This document shows positions 22,901 through 37,900 of a stretch of 64,000 nucleotides of DNA, piece by piece. Source of the DNA: Atherix ibis (taxonomy: Eukaryota; Arthropoda; Insecta; Diptera; Athericidae); NCBI GenBank assembly GCA_958298945.1, contig OY282605.1, forward strand, positions 115,192,267-115,256,266, read 5' to 3'. The position numbers and the translations under genes were made by a program. The stretch's first letter is position 1. Every line of letters starts with the position of its first letter. Below the pieces are notes generated by a model that saw only the letters and a program-made list of their open reading frames with translations, was not told the origin of the DNA and searched no databases.

Positions 22901-25900
22901 AATGTCAATGGGACAGAATGCTTAATCGACCCTAAAATTTCGAGTCCGTATGTCCATATCAGTTTCAGCATATTTTTATTGTCAGTTTTGACCTATTGTC
23001 TAGTTAATAGTAGCAATTCTTTGTATTGTCTCCGTTAAGTGTACTTCTTCTAGTTTCATGTGACGGTTCTAGGTTAACCGTTTGTCGTTAACAAGTCCAA
23101 GACAACATACACTTCCTTTTTGTGGTATTATTACTGCTATTTAGAGTTATATCAGAAGTCTGTTCTCCGCAAAATGGTAAGGAAACATTAGCACATTTCC
23201 GCTCACTCACCCTTACTCTCAACTCTATGAATCAGGACCCTAAGGAATTGATGTACAATAGTTTTCCCAAATAATGGTGGCTTTGGAAAGATTTTTATGC
23301 AGAATAAAGATATCTATATAGTCAGCATACGTTTCGGTAAGGAAATATTATGGTATAAATGTTATAAGAATTGGGCCTAAGATGCTACCCTGAGGAATTC
23401 TTGTCATAATGACATCCTAACCTGATTTAAAAGGGAAAATTTAGAATTTATCCTAAAGAATCCAACGATTCTTCTTTGATATCCTGCTTGGGCCACTTCT
23501 ATTTTTTCTTCTTCTTCTTATTCTATTTTTCTTCTTCATCTTCTTCTTTTTCTTCGCCTTATTTTGTTCTTCTTCTTATATTTCTCCAACTTATTCTTTA
23601 TCTTCTTCATCTTCATCTATACGAGTATATGTTTTGTTTGCTTTATAATCTGAATTATGAATAATTAAAACTCCGGAATGTGCTTTCTAACAGGACTGGT
23701 CCTACACTCCTTAACTGAAATATTAACCACGGTAAATAACTACTGCTAACCCAACAAGCCGGGACATTCATTCCATCAGCCCTCGTAGATAGCTCCGTTT
23801 TGGTCATGGTCATTCGCATTAATTAGTTGCATAGCCTTAAGAACAGCACGAATAAGAGACATTGAGTCATAGCTAATTCTTCATCTTCTTTACATTCTTC
23901 TTCTTCTTCTTCTTCTTCTTAACCATTTTTCTTGCCCCATGCATGAAACAGGTAAACATTTCCTGACCACTACTTCATTACTCCTCGTACATTTGTGCCA
24001 CTACCTGGTTCTGCCTGTAACCAACACTATCCATCACAGGTACGTCCATTTGATAACAGTCAGTAACCAGTTACAGGCTAGTTACTCTAATTGTTGGTAG
24101 GAAGGCCTATCTAAACCTCTACTATCATCTGCAGTGATAGCACCCTGAATCCTGCTATCCCTCAGCACCAGTCTTAAGACTGTATCTACGATGAAGGTGA
24201 CAACCACAGCCACACACTTTTCGACCAAAGGCTCCTCACCTTGATCGGGCGGACAAACCACAGTGGGGCTCCCGGCCCAGGTGGCACAAGTCAGTTCTAC
24301 TCTTAAGAGTACTTGGTGAGTACTCTGAACTCAAAGAGCTTCACTGAAAGAGCTACACGCAAAGAGCTACAGTAAGGAAACTTGCAAGCTAGAACAGCTC
24401 AGGCCTGCTGGTTCGCCAAGACGCGTAGGGTACTCCTATGGTACGGATCTACACCCAAAAGTGTCTGGCCTTGCGGGAGGTATGACTGTCAGAATACTCG
24501 ATATTTTCAACTACCTTAAGATATCGGTCTGATAGATAGGATTTGAGGATGTCTAAATAACGAGAACGAGTATCAAGGTGAATGCATAAAAACAAGCATT
24601 ATATATAAACCTGTCAAATGTTTGTGTAAACTGGTCTGCGGGATTCAATAAAAAAAATGGACAGGTTTTGTTCACAAAAATTTCACAAAATGGATAATTC
24701 TGTAAAATATAGCAAATAATATTTAAATTCTTCCAAAAAAAATTTGGCTTTTGATGCTATTAATCTTATACTAGGCTACTATATATATTTCTGGCCTAGG
24801 CAACACTAAGTGTTGCCAGGTGCGATCTGACATTTCCATTGGAAAGTTTGACATTTTTTAGCATAAACGTACTCAGAACGTTTTGACGTACGACTATCAT
24901 TTGTGTTGTTTACAGTGACTTGAAAAAATCAATTTGGCAAAAAAATGGAATTAACTCGTGAACATTTTCGTGCGATCATTTTTCACAACTTTCGACGTGG
25001 ATTATCACGACAAGAGTGCATCGATGAACTTAAATCTTTGTATGGCTATGAAGCACCATCCTATAGCACTGTGAAAAACTGGTACAACGAATTCAATCGT
25101 GGCCGACGCTCGCTCAAAGACGAATTCCGTGAAGGTCGTCCAAAAACAGCCGTTGTTCCAGAAAACATCGATGCCGTACGTGAACTGATAATGCAAGACC
25201 GTCATGTGACATACCGTGAGATAGAGGCATGCCTAGGCATTTCTCCCACCAGCATACATTCGATATTGCATGAACACCTGGCCGTAAAAAAGGTTTGTTC
25301 TCGTTGGATCCCGCACAATTTGACAATCGCTCAAAAAAAGGCTCGTGTGGATTGGTGTAAAGAAATGCTGAAAAAATACGATCGCGGTGCTTCAAAAGAC
25401 GTTTATAAATTCGTCACAGGTGACTAATCATGGATCTATGCGTATGAGCCCGAAACAAAACAGCAATCGACCGTGTGGGTCTTCCAAGACGAGTCAAATC
25501 CAACGAAAGTTGTTCGTGGAAGAAGCACTTCGAAGCAAATGGTCGCTTGTTTCTTTGGCAAAACTGGTCATGTGGCGACTGTTCCGCTTGTGCAACGTAG
25601 GACGGTCAATTCTGAGTGGTACACCACCATTTGTTTGCCTGAAGTCTTCGGAGAAATTCGAAAAACGAACAAGAGAAGTCGAATCATTGTGCACCATGAC
25701 AATGCGAGCTCTCACACATCGGCTCAAACCAGCGCCTTTTTGATCGGACAAAACGTCGAATTGATGGGTCATCCTCCGTACAGCCCTGACTTGGCACCCA
25801 ATGACTTCTTTTTATTCCCACACATCAAGAAAAAAATGCGTGGTCAACGATTTTCGTCGCCAGAAGATGCTGTTGAAGCATTCAAAAACCATGTTTTGGA

Positions 25901-28900
25901 GGTGTCTCAATCGGAGTGGAAAAAGTGCTTCGAAAATTGGTTTGAGCGCATGCAAAAGTGTATAAATCTTGATGGAGAATATTTTGAAAAACAATAAAAC
26001 CTTTTTCGTTGATAAATATTCGCATTTTCATTATTAGGCCAGAAATATATATAGTAGCCCACGTAAGTACAGAAAATATTATCTCTGTTTGTGATCATAA
26101 GTTTGTGTCAATGCATACAACACCTGTCAAATGTTTTGCTATATCAAAAGAACGTATTTTATTATTACAAAAATAAATTACATCAGGAAATATTTGGAAT
26201 GAATTTTAATAAATAACATTATTATTTTCAAACTATTACAAATGCCTGTGTATTCATAAATGAAAAAACAATAAAATATTTTTAATTTAAAAATTTTACA
26301 TTATATTCATTTGATTTTTCTTTGTAAAAATATGATTCGATGTTTTAATTCCATTTCATATTATTTTTATTTTTGCATACGAAATCGTTTTACGATGGGA
26401 AATTAAATTTCTCTAATAAAATGCATTAATTAAATTCTTTTATGTACGTTGTAAATTAGTCTGAGTATTTAATTTCAAATAAACTTTTTATAATTAATCA
26501 ATAATTTAATTAATTGTACAATACTATTAATAATAGCTACAATATTTTGTAGTAGAATTTTTGATTTTAATGTAAATAATAACTATTAAATATTGAACAA
26601 AACTTTTGATTATCTTATAATAAAAATATAAATAAAGTCAAATCATTTTCAACTATATTTTTCGGTAAATTATTAAAATTGATTTAATATATTCTTGAAA
26701 AAAGCAATTTGTTTTATGGAAAAAATAAAAATTTACGAAATTTTCTAATATTTATAAATAGGAAAGTGTTACAATGTTCATAATCATTTCAACGGATAAA
26801 AAACTTAATTTATAAACAAATAATTAAAAAATATATTTTTTTAAAGTTAAAGAAAATATTGATTTTTTTTATTTCCGTTTTTTTTTTAAAATGTCAAAGC
26901 ATTGAGATTGTAGCTAAAACGTTTGCTTTTCAAAATTTAGTCTATTCATATATTATAATCTATTACAATTTTTATCAAACCAAAAAATCTACAATTTTAA
27001 TGGATGAAAATCTATTAACTTATGTTACAAATAAGGGCGTTTTTCGTGATAACTAATTTCTTAAATTTCTTTAATTTTACTAATAATTTTTGTTAATATA
27101 AATTCAAAAGTATTCTCTTATATTTTTAATAATTCAATAAAACTGAATAACTTTAATTTTCCATCGTATACTCATACCAAATAACAGTTTTCTTAAAAAC
27201 ATTCGTTTTCGTTTAAATTTTTAATATTTCTTATAATCAACTAATATTTATTTATTAATTAATTAATATAATTTATTTTGAACATTTTTATAGTAAAATA
27301 TAATGAGTTTTTATATTAATACAAATAATTACATATAATCGTGCACTTTCATTACAACTATTATAATATGTTGCATGCTAAATTGGCTCAAATCATCCCC
27401 CAAAACTACCCAATTTCAAAGCACTTCATTTGATATTAAAAATAAAACATTTCTCATAACTAATTTCTATAAAAAATAACTATAGACAATTATAAAAGGC
27501 AAAAACTATTACTGCAAATATTTTTGTTTGTTGTCTATTTGATTATTCAAGTCTGTGAAATTTTTACAATATATTTTTTGATATGCTTTTTTCCTTAAAA
27601 TGGAAAATTTATTTGGTTTGTATAATATTTAATTTCGATTTTATAATATTTTCATATTTATTTATATAGTGGTTATTTATTTATTTATTATAGCATAGAG
27701 AAATTATAGATAATTTTTAAAATAATATTTTCACATTTTGTTTATAATCGTTATGCAACTATGCCTGTTATAATCCTTGATTATATTTTTAAAAAAAATG
27801 TTGTTTTTTTTTTAATTTTATTCTAATAGATTAGAAATTTTTATTGAATTAGTGAAGTTTTTTTCAAAAATGAAAAGAGAACTATTTTACCAAAACAAAA
27901 AAAAAACAATAATTTAGATAATTTTAATTCAGTAACATAATTACAATTTTTCAACTATCAAATAAAAGCACTAAAGGCTTAAGAAATTTGTGGTTCAGAA
28001 AATAAAGTTAAATCAAACACGTTTAAAGTATAGATTACAACAAAAGATGTTTATCTATTGGGTAGTCAAGAAAATAATTTCGTTGTTTCCCAACAGAGGA
28101 CTTAATTGTATGTTTTCATAACCAACTTCACACTTAAGCCGCGTAATCATATTTATTTTGACAGCTGACATAGCAAAGCTTGCTTGTGAAGAAATTCGAT
28201 TGATTCTGCACAGTAGTTTTTAGTTTAGTTGTGATTTGCTTTTCGAACGCCAAGAAAATGATCCATTTTTGAAGCGTATCATCACTGCTAACGAGAAATG
28301 GGCTGTCTACAACAATGTTATGCGCAAAAGATCCTTGAGTAGAAAAGATGAACCGGCTCAAAGCACTTCAAAAGCCAATATTCGTCAAAAAAAGTTAATG
28401 CCATCCTTTTTGTTTGGATTTCAAAGAAATCGTTTATTTTGAGCTTTTACCGAGTACTGTTATTAGTTCGACAAATTGAATGATTCACTTAAAGAAAAAA
28501 GTCCAGAATTGGTTAATAGGAAAGGTATAGTGTTCCAACAGGATAATGCGAAACCATATACAAGTTTGACTACTCCGCAAAAGCTTTTAGAGCTTGGATG
28601 GGATATACTGCCACACCCACCATACTCTTCAGACTTAGCACCTTCTGATTATTATTTGTTCCGTTCTGTACACAAATTTTTAGACGGTAAAACGTTTTAT
28701 TCAAATGAAGAGCTCAAAAATCACTTGGATCAGTTTTTTGCCAGCAAGGAACAAAAATTTTATGAACGTGAAATCATGCTACTGCCAGAAAGATAGCAAA
28801 GGGTATTGTATCAGACTAGACAATATTTAATTGAATAAAATATTAATTCACTATAACAAAATCGTCTTTTATTTTGATTTAAAAAAACCAAATTACTTTC

Positions 28901-31900
28901 TTGACAACCCAATATACGAGTATTACTTGGTTCATGCCATTTAACACGGAATACAACATTATTTTATGACCGTGATGAGACTTCTTGCAGGACTTGGTTC
29001 TCTTAAGGTAATTTTTTTAAAACCCTTACGCACATTTCTGGCTTTAATTTTTTAAAACCCTTACGCACATTTCGGGCAAATAATTAAAAGAACGTTAAAT
29101 CGCACCATCTCCAAATCTGAAAGCTATGCATTCTGCGCAATACAGTTAAAATTGATCGTTGCTGTATTTTCTTGAAACCACACGTGGTCCAAATTAAAAT
29201 CGTCAAGTTCTGGCTAGAAAGTTAATATAAAAATCCATAAAATAAAATGCAACTTTATTGACAGCTGACAAATGACAGGAGAGGTCAGTACTTTCCGAAC
29301 CACAAAATGAATAACCCTTTAAGAATGCTGCTGAGACAAAACAAAATTAAAATGTTCCCATTAGTTCTCAATTCATAAATGTTAATAAATTTAATTTTTC
29401 CAATTTTTTTACATTTTTTAGAATGAATCACAATTTATTCTCACGTAGTTAGTTTAGTTAATAATATATTTTTATTAATATTATAATTAAATAAAATGTT
29501 TTTTTGCCATTCAATAATCGAATTGGATGTTGATCACAACTTTGAACTATTTATTATTTATAAGAAAAGGAAAACGACTATTTCTATATATTGTATTTCT
29601 TCTTCTTTTTGGCAGCCTAAAAAAACTTCATAACAATACAAGTGTGTATGTAAAAAGTAAAAAAATTACTAATCTTCATTTTATTTAAAAAAAAAAAAAA
29701 CTAAACGGAACAAAATACGTTACTATAAATTTGCATAAATAGATGAAAGAAATTGTAGTAAAAATTGTTATACAAAAATAAATTATTTACTACAGATCAC
29801 TTTAATAAGTACTATAAATACAATAAAAAAACAATGATTAGTTATATAATAATAATATTAATTAAGAGAAAACTAAGTTATACATATATAAACCATATAC
29901 AATAAAAATAAAATATATGCAAAAAAAACAAAAATAGAATAGTCAATATAATCGAATATAATCACAAGATTGATTGTAATGAAATTTGTATAAGGAAAAA
30001 CGTTAACTGAAAAAGGATATATGGATAAGCTTAAAAATTCCAACTACACAAGAAAACTGTTTTAACTTTGAAAAAATAGAAAAGAAATATTCACAAACAT
30101 AACATATAAGAAAATTGATTGAGAATTCAAAATAAATACAAAAACAAAACATCCCGTGACCAGTCCAAAAATTGCTAATTTATCTTTTTATTATAAGTTT
30201 TTTCCACCTTGTCAATTGTATTTTTATTTTTTTTTTCTAAATATATTTTTGTCATATTTATTAATGGTTTTAAATTTATAATTGTCTCAGTTTCAAGATA
30301 GCATTTATTTTATATATTATTCTGAATTTTTTTTTTGTATATATTTTATTATTTGCAAAAAGTATTGTATTTCCTCGGAGTTTTTTTTTTATATTTTGAA
30401 CTTTTACCATTATTAGAAAAGGTAGAAATATCACTACTGACAAAAAAAAGTAAAATATTAAAGAAATTTTTATGCGCAAGTTTATGTTGCTAAACATTTC
30501 ACGCAACATTTGCATATTTAGCAACAAATCTTCCTTGCTAAATTTATGGTGATAAAAATTGTACTTTTTTTTGGTACGAAAAAAAGTACAATTGTATTTG
30601 AAGCAATAATAGAAATATATAACTTCAGTGACAATATATTTATATATAATGACACCAAATAGAATAGGAGAAAATTTTATTTATTAGATTTTAAGTAGTT
30701 CTTAAAAGTTAATTTCTTATTATTATTTTGCCAAGTGGTTGTAAAAAATTTGGCGGGGGGGAAGGGTGGTAGGCGCTGATTGATGCTATTATTTATCCAT
30801 TTCATAGGTACATCAATATAATTTAAATAGAAAATGTCTTAAATTTATTTATTTATTTTTGGAAAAATATTAATTTTCAATTTAATTTCTTTTAATTGCA
30901 AAAAATATTATTAAAAACTTCAATATTTTGCTTTAATTATATATTCTAAAATATATAATAATATATTTTGTATCAACAAATTGTTTACCATTTATTAATT
31001 TGAATATTAACTTATTACTTACTGCTTTAATCTGTGTGCTTTGATAGTGAAACTTTTAAAATTCAAATGAAAAACTTAATATAAAAATAAGAGATTCGAT
31101 TTTGATTAATTTGAAAACAATATCTTATTATTTAAGTTTAATTTAGGATTTTTTTTTTTTTTTATATATATATAAATCAATTCCAATAAAATAGTAATAC
31201 CTTCGAATTGCATCGACTCTTGTTATCGTTTGTTATTTTTTTCCCCTCAATATTTTTCTTAATTTCAAATATCAAAATTTTAATTAAATTGTTCAAAATA
31301 TATGAAAATTTTGCACAAAGTAAAAACGAAGAAATTTCAGCAATATTATTCAATTATTTTTGAAATTATAACAATTGAAAATTTTGTCTATTACTAAACT
31401 GTGCGAATTTCGGTAATTAATTATAATTGCAAAAGTCTAGGCTCCAACCTATTTAGTGCTGATTGTCTTAATTGCGGTTGTTGCCACAGGTTATAACGAA
31501 GCAAAATATATATTTTTGTAATACATCAAACGTACATTCATTATATAGCAAATAATTTAATTAACATCAAAAATTGACTTATTAGAAATATTTACCGAAA
31601 TACACCATAACCTCAATTTGCGTTGTGGTTACGTTCTGAAAAAACACGACGCCAACTGAAACAACACAAAGCGAATTATGATTTTGTATAGGAAACCATA
31701 TAAAAATGAAGGATAGGTTTTAGTATTGCAATTTTTTTTATCGATGAACGAGCTAATTTAAATAACAGAAAATAAATAAATGGAATTTCATTCTTTTCGC
31801 AAGTCAGAATCAAGTGATTCTGTAGACGAGCTACTTAAAGCTGTTCGTTTCAGTTGGGTTTCTTTTACAATATATTTTTCCAAGATTTGCTGAACAGTTT

Positions 31901-34900
31901 CTTTTTTTTAAACTAAGGTAAATTTCTTTGTAGCAATTTATATCATTTGCTACTGCCCGGGATACTTTCACCTTGAGGATCGTTTTTAGAAAATAATCTG
32001 CATAGCTTCGTCAATCAAACACATCGCTTTTAAAAAAGATTTTTTAGCGTTAAATCTTGATTTTGTAGCATAAAGCAATTCATCGAGGTCTGTCTGCTCC
32101 ATATCTTGAGCTAAGCTGGAAATTTCTCATACAGGCCATATTTTGCACCAAACACCATTCATTTTAACCCACGAAATAATTTATATATTGTAGCTTTCAT
32201 AATGTTGAATTTTTTTCCCAAAACTATGGCATGGTAGATTTATGTGGTCCGTGAGCATCACTTAAAAAAAGCCTAAATGTTCGCCGAAGGTAATAACTTT
32301 TAAAAGGCTGTATCATACACGTGGTGTTCGGTGGCAAAAATTTGAATTTGACAGTTTCTGGCAAATCATCAATATACACTAGGTGGCCAAGAGCATTAGC
32401 TACTAGAACCAAAGCTTTGAAGTCTAAGGTCTCACAAGTCGAAACTCACTCGTTTAATAATAATCCTGTCATCCGAGCTTTTTTATTTGCTCGCCAGTGG
32501 AGTGGGAGTCGTTTTTTGCATGGCCTTTCATAGTTCTTATACCACCTAAAAGAAGTGTCAGCCTATCTTTAGTGGCTTTGTATTTTGGACCCGATTTGTC
32601 AGTTTTTGCTATAAAAGTTCTCTTAGGTAGTCGTTTCCAAAATAAATCAGTCTCGTCTACGTTAAAGACTTGTTTCGAAGAATATCGGATAGCGGTTTGC
32701 CGGTCTGCGGCAACTGCGAACTTTGAACCTTTCAGCTTCAAATTTTTCTTCCATGTTATTAATACTTCAACTTGCACTGTAATGGCATAATTATTTCCCT
32801 TTAATATCTTCAAATAAGCTTTTTTATTTCGTTCTGCATTATCATTTTACTTAACAGTATACGTTGTGTAACCTGATTTTATGTGCAAATTGAAAGCAAC
32901 ACCACCTGTCAACACTGTAGAAATATAATTGGAATGGGAATCCCCGAAAATTCTACTTCAAAAATAAATTCAGTAGCCACGTATAAACGAAACGACGCAA
33001 TGCGAGGTATTGGTGTACACCAAAAATTAAACAATGGTAGATGCCTTTGCTAAATCATTTTTCCATTATACTTTCAAGCTTAGGCCAAAACCAACCGAAA
33101 ATATCAAATTAATCTAGTACAATTTGGTATGAAATTAAAAAAATTTTCAAATTTTTTCCTATGGAAAATTTTTTATGCAATAAAAACTTTATGAAATGAT
33201 TAAATTTTGATTTTTTAATTTATTAAACATGAATTTTTTAACATATTTAAATTAATTAAATATATTCTCTCTAATACAGTCAGAATGAATATATTTTTTG
33301 TACTCATATTTAATATTTAACACGCTCGCATAAGAATTTTTTTAAAGTTTATTTGAAATTGTTCTAATTGTTTTTCTTTCACATTTTCCTTTATTTGATT
33401 ACAAATTGTTTATATGTTTCTTCTGTTGAAGAAAATATAACATAAAAACATAACTTAATATAAAAACAAACAGAAAATTATATGAATATATAAATATTAA
33501 TTAAAAGTATCATAATTAAAAAATATAATTGAAATACAAATGAAATTTTTAATTGATCAATATTTCAATGTCTTTCAGAAGATTGAATGGGTTAACAATT
33601 TTGTGTGGTAAGTTTTTTTTTTTTTAAATAAATTTTTTGCAAAAGATCGAAACTTTTTCTTTACCTACAATAAAGAAAAAATCAAAATGATCTTATTTAT
33701 TTTTAGTTTTTATTTATTGTAAAACAAAATAAATAAAATAAAATAAAAGAACTTGTAGTATTGTTTGATATGTCTGTTAATAAAATTTAGTAAATAATTT
33801 TGCTTTTTTGCATTTAGTTGTTTAATTCGGAAGAAAGAAAAATTATATTATATCATATACACAATTACATAAATGTACATATTTAATATATATTCTATTA
33901 TTTTTTTTTACACGAAAAAAAGAAATTTTAATTTTACACATGAAAATATTTTCTTAGTTCTCCATCGTCATTTAGTTCATAATATTAAAAATATTACACA
34001 TTTATAGTTATTATTATTGTTAGTTGATTATAGAACAATTTTTAATTGACTATGCATTAATTTGTTCATATTATAATTTATTTTATCGTTCATTGATTGG
34101 GTTTTTGTTTTCCCATAGAATATTCATTCTATAAAAAAAAAAGCTTTATAAAAATTTAAACAGATAATTTTTATTTTTAACATTAACATTATTATGTGTA
34201 AGATAATTTTTAAATAATAATATACATACATATCTACATATGTATATATACTGCATAAAAAGAGAATTTGTCTGATATGCAATTAGAAAAAAATTTAAAT
34301 TATTTTTCTTCTTCTGTGAAGCAGTACATAAAATTTTCTATCACTCAACTTTGCCTATGTATCTATACAATATTTTACCTCCCTAACTATGTATTTATTT
34401 AATTATTGTATTTACTTATCTAGTCGTCGTTATATTATCTAGTTTTCTTTTAGATGAAATTTATATTTTCTTAGCTTAATCGGTGTCTTCAAAAAATGGT
34501 CTTGCCTTAATTTTAGTGCAATGTAAATTCTATAATTTTTTTTATTATTTATACATTAGTTTTATATATTAAATATTATAATATTTTTTTTGTTATTAGA
34601 AGGTGTACTCGAAAAAATTATATATTTTTGTTAATTAATTTGTTTTTTAAATTTTTTATCTTTGTTATAATGAAACTTCTGGGCACTTAGTTTACTGTTC
34701 ATTCTACAATAATAATATTAATTCTTCTATACTTCAATGCACTACGATAATAAATAAATGCAAAAACTAAAATCCAAATAACACTCTTTCTAATAATGTA
34801 AGTTTTATTAAATAAAAATTTCTTTGTGCAGGAATTATTTAATTAAATAGAAAGAGCACTTCACAGATGATAATATGTTTCGAGTGACAATTATTACAAG

Positions 34901-37900
34901 TATTAATTACTAAATGAAATTGCTGAAAAGTATTATTAAGTGAATAAATTCATTTTGATAATTTCATAAATAATGAAAGAGTTTTTGAATAAGAACTTGA
35001 CAACTTTTTTTTTAAATATCTCGCAAACCATTTGAGATATATCAAAACTTTTATTATAGCAGCGGTCAATTCATTGAAGCCAATTTTCGATGACTCGGCC
35101 ACATAATTCGACAGGAATGGTCACTATTTCTCGTTCGATGTTGGCTCTTAGGTCCTTTAACGTCGCCGGCTTGTTGGCATAGACCATCGATTTAACGTAA
35201 ATCACAAGATCTCGACAGCCAATCGACAGGACCTTTTCTCGATATAACACGTTCACCGAACTTGAACTTCAATAAGTCGATTGTTTCTCCCGCTGTGTGG
35301 GATGTGGCACCGTCTTGTTGAAACCACATATCACTGATGTGCAGCTCATGTAATTGATCGAAGAAATAACGCTGCAAGATGTCTCTGGCGCGCACCATTG
35401 ACTGTAACGTGACGGTCATTTTCATCAACGAATAAAAATGGCCCAATGACGCCACCGGCATGAAAACCGCACTATACAGTCACTTTTTGTGAATGAAGTG
35501 GTGTTTCATGAAGCACATGAGGGTTTGCAGCACTCCAATAACGCTTGTTTTGTTTGTTGACGAATCCATTCAACCAAAAATGCGCTTCATCACTGAAGAT
35601 GATTTTGCTATGAAAGTCGTCATTTTCGGCAAACTTCTCTAGAGCCCAATCTGAGAACATGCGTCGCTTCATATGGTCAAGTGGCTTTAGTTCTTGAGTT
35701 AATTTGATCTTAAGTTAACTCAAAAACTTAAAATCAAATTAACTCAAGGACTGAAGTAAAAAAATCAAAAGTGTCAAGTTGCTATTGAAAAACCCGATAT
35801 AAAAGATAATATCAAAGTATCCAGAATAGATATTTTTTTCGATGTTCTTTTCAATAAAACATCTAAACATTTTCTCTTTAAATAGAAACTTCGTTTAAAA
35901 AAATTTATAAAAATTTCGCTCTTTTTACTTATTATTTAATTTAAATCATTCTTTTTTATTTTGTCTTAAAAATTCTATATTTACAATAATAAATTTTCTT
36001 AATTATTATTTGTTTTTTTTTTACTAATTTATTGATATTTGTTTTTTTTTCTCTATGTTCTAATTTTATTTTAATAACAAACTTTCGATGAACTTAATTA
36101 TTTGCAAAATGCCAAAATGAATTTTGAAAAAAATATTCAATATTACACATATCTGGTAAAAATAATCAACAGACTCATATTTCAAATCAATAATTTACAA
36201 GTTAATAATTTGGCATTATTATTTTTTTACCGAAAAACTATTTTTAAAAATCGGAAAAAATGTAATTTTACTTAAAATCAGTTAAATTCTAATAAAAAAA
36301 AACTCTTTGAAACTCACCACACAAAATCACCTTTTTTTTGCCTTCTCAACTATTCTTCAATATTACTTTTTATTATTATTAGAATAAATAAAATTTGCAC
36401 TTTAAATAATATATTTTTGAAGAATATATTGTGGAAAATGTGAATAATTAAAATAAATGTTTGTTTTCTATTAATAAAATTCATTTCAATACGTTTAAAT
36501 AAACTAATATAAGAATTATAGATAAAGTTTTATATTTATTTGTAGAAATTTCAAAACGTAAACTTATTTTTTATCTATATTGTTTTACTATTCGATTAAA
36601 TATTATTACCTTATATGAAATGCGATTGAAAAAATTTTTTTTTTTTTTTAATTTCTAATTTTTATAATTTTTTAATTGTCTTAAAGAGTAATGATGTTTT
36701 TTTTTTTAAATTAAAAACTAACCAAACTACCTCCATTTTTATTTAAAATAATTACAATAGGATATATGCATATATTTTTAATAATTTTGAATAGATATAA
36801 ATTATTTTAATTTGATTATCTATAAAAATGAATAATTTAAAATCTATTTTTTAGCGACTTTCGTTTAATTTGTGTTCTATACGATAATTTCTTCAACAAT
36901 TAGCTTTTTCCGCAAAGCCGCTGTAATAAAACACTTGACTAAAATTTGAAGCTGTCAAACTAAATGAAAAAGCAAAAACAACGTTGTCCGTTTTTAAATC
37001 TCAATCAATTTATTTACTCAGTTTTTTTTTTAATATTTAACAAAAAAAAATTTAACTTTTATAATTAGAAGTTGAAAAATAAAAAAAAATATTTTACAAT
37101 ACAAACAAATTATCATCCAATTTCTGTTATACTTTAATTAAACCTTACAACGGCAGTATTTCGTTCATAATTTCCACAACAACTAAATAATATTTTTTTT
37201 TACAATTTAAAGAAAAAAATAAATGTTTGTCTTTGTTAATTAATAAATTGCGATGAATGTTACAAATATTTCGTATTATTTAAAATAGAATATTCAATTG
37301 TGTAGAAGAAGAAGAAGATTTATAAAAAATTTATATCGAATGCATGACCGCATTTTAATTGGCGGTTTTTTATAAAAATACATTTCTCATTCTGGCACAA
37401 ACTTGTGGTCGACATTGATTGCCGCAACAGCAGCAGCTGTCATGCATATTAAACTTTGACAAAAATCTATAAATTACACAAGAAAAGTAATTTTGTATAT
37501 TTGTCATATTTATGATGAATGTAGAGAAAAAAAATAATTTGAAGAAAAAAAACCCATTCACTAATTGAAATTGTTTTAAACAAATTTTCGTTTTTTTTTC
37601 CAATTACTTTTTTTAGGTTCTTTTTTCTGATTTAAAGAAATATTATCTCTTCAGAAATTTTCTTTTATACACAAATTTATTCCAAGAAAAATTCAGTTAA
37701 TTATTATTAATAAATGTTATACATATTATAATTATAATTAATTTTTCTCTTTGAAAGATTTATTTTTTTTAACCAAAATACAATCAAATTTTCTGTTGTA
37801 TCCACTACTATATTTAATATTTATCTGCATTCTTGATCCTCCTCTTTGGCTGACAATCCTCACTTTATATATGCGGACAATATTTTTGTTTTGGTGGCTG

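Noticed and set aside
23476..23664. Short protein over the TTC tract
   Set aside because: Entirely translated microsatellite.
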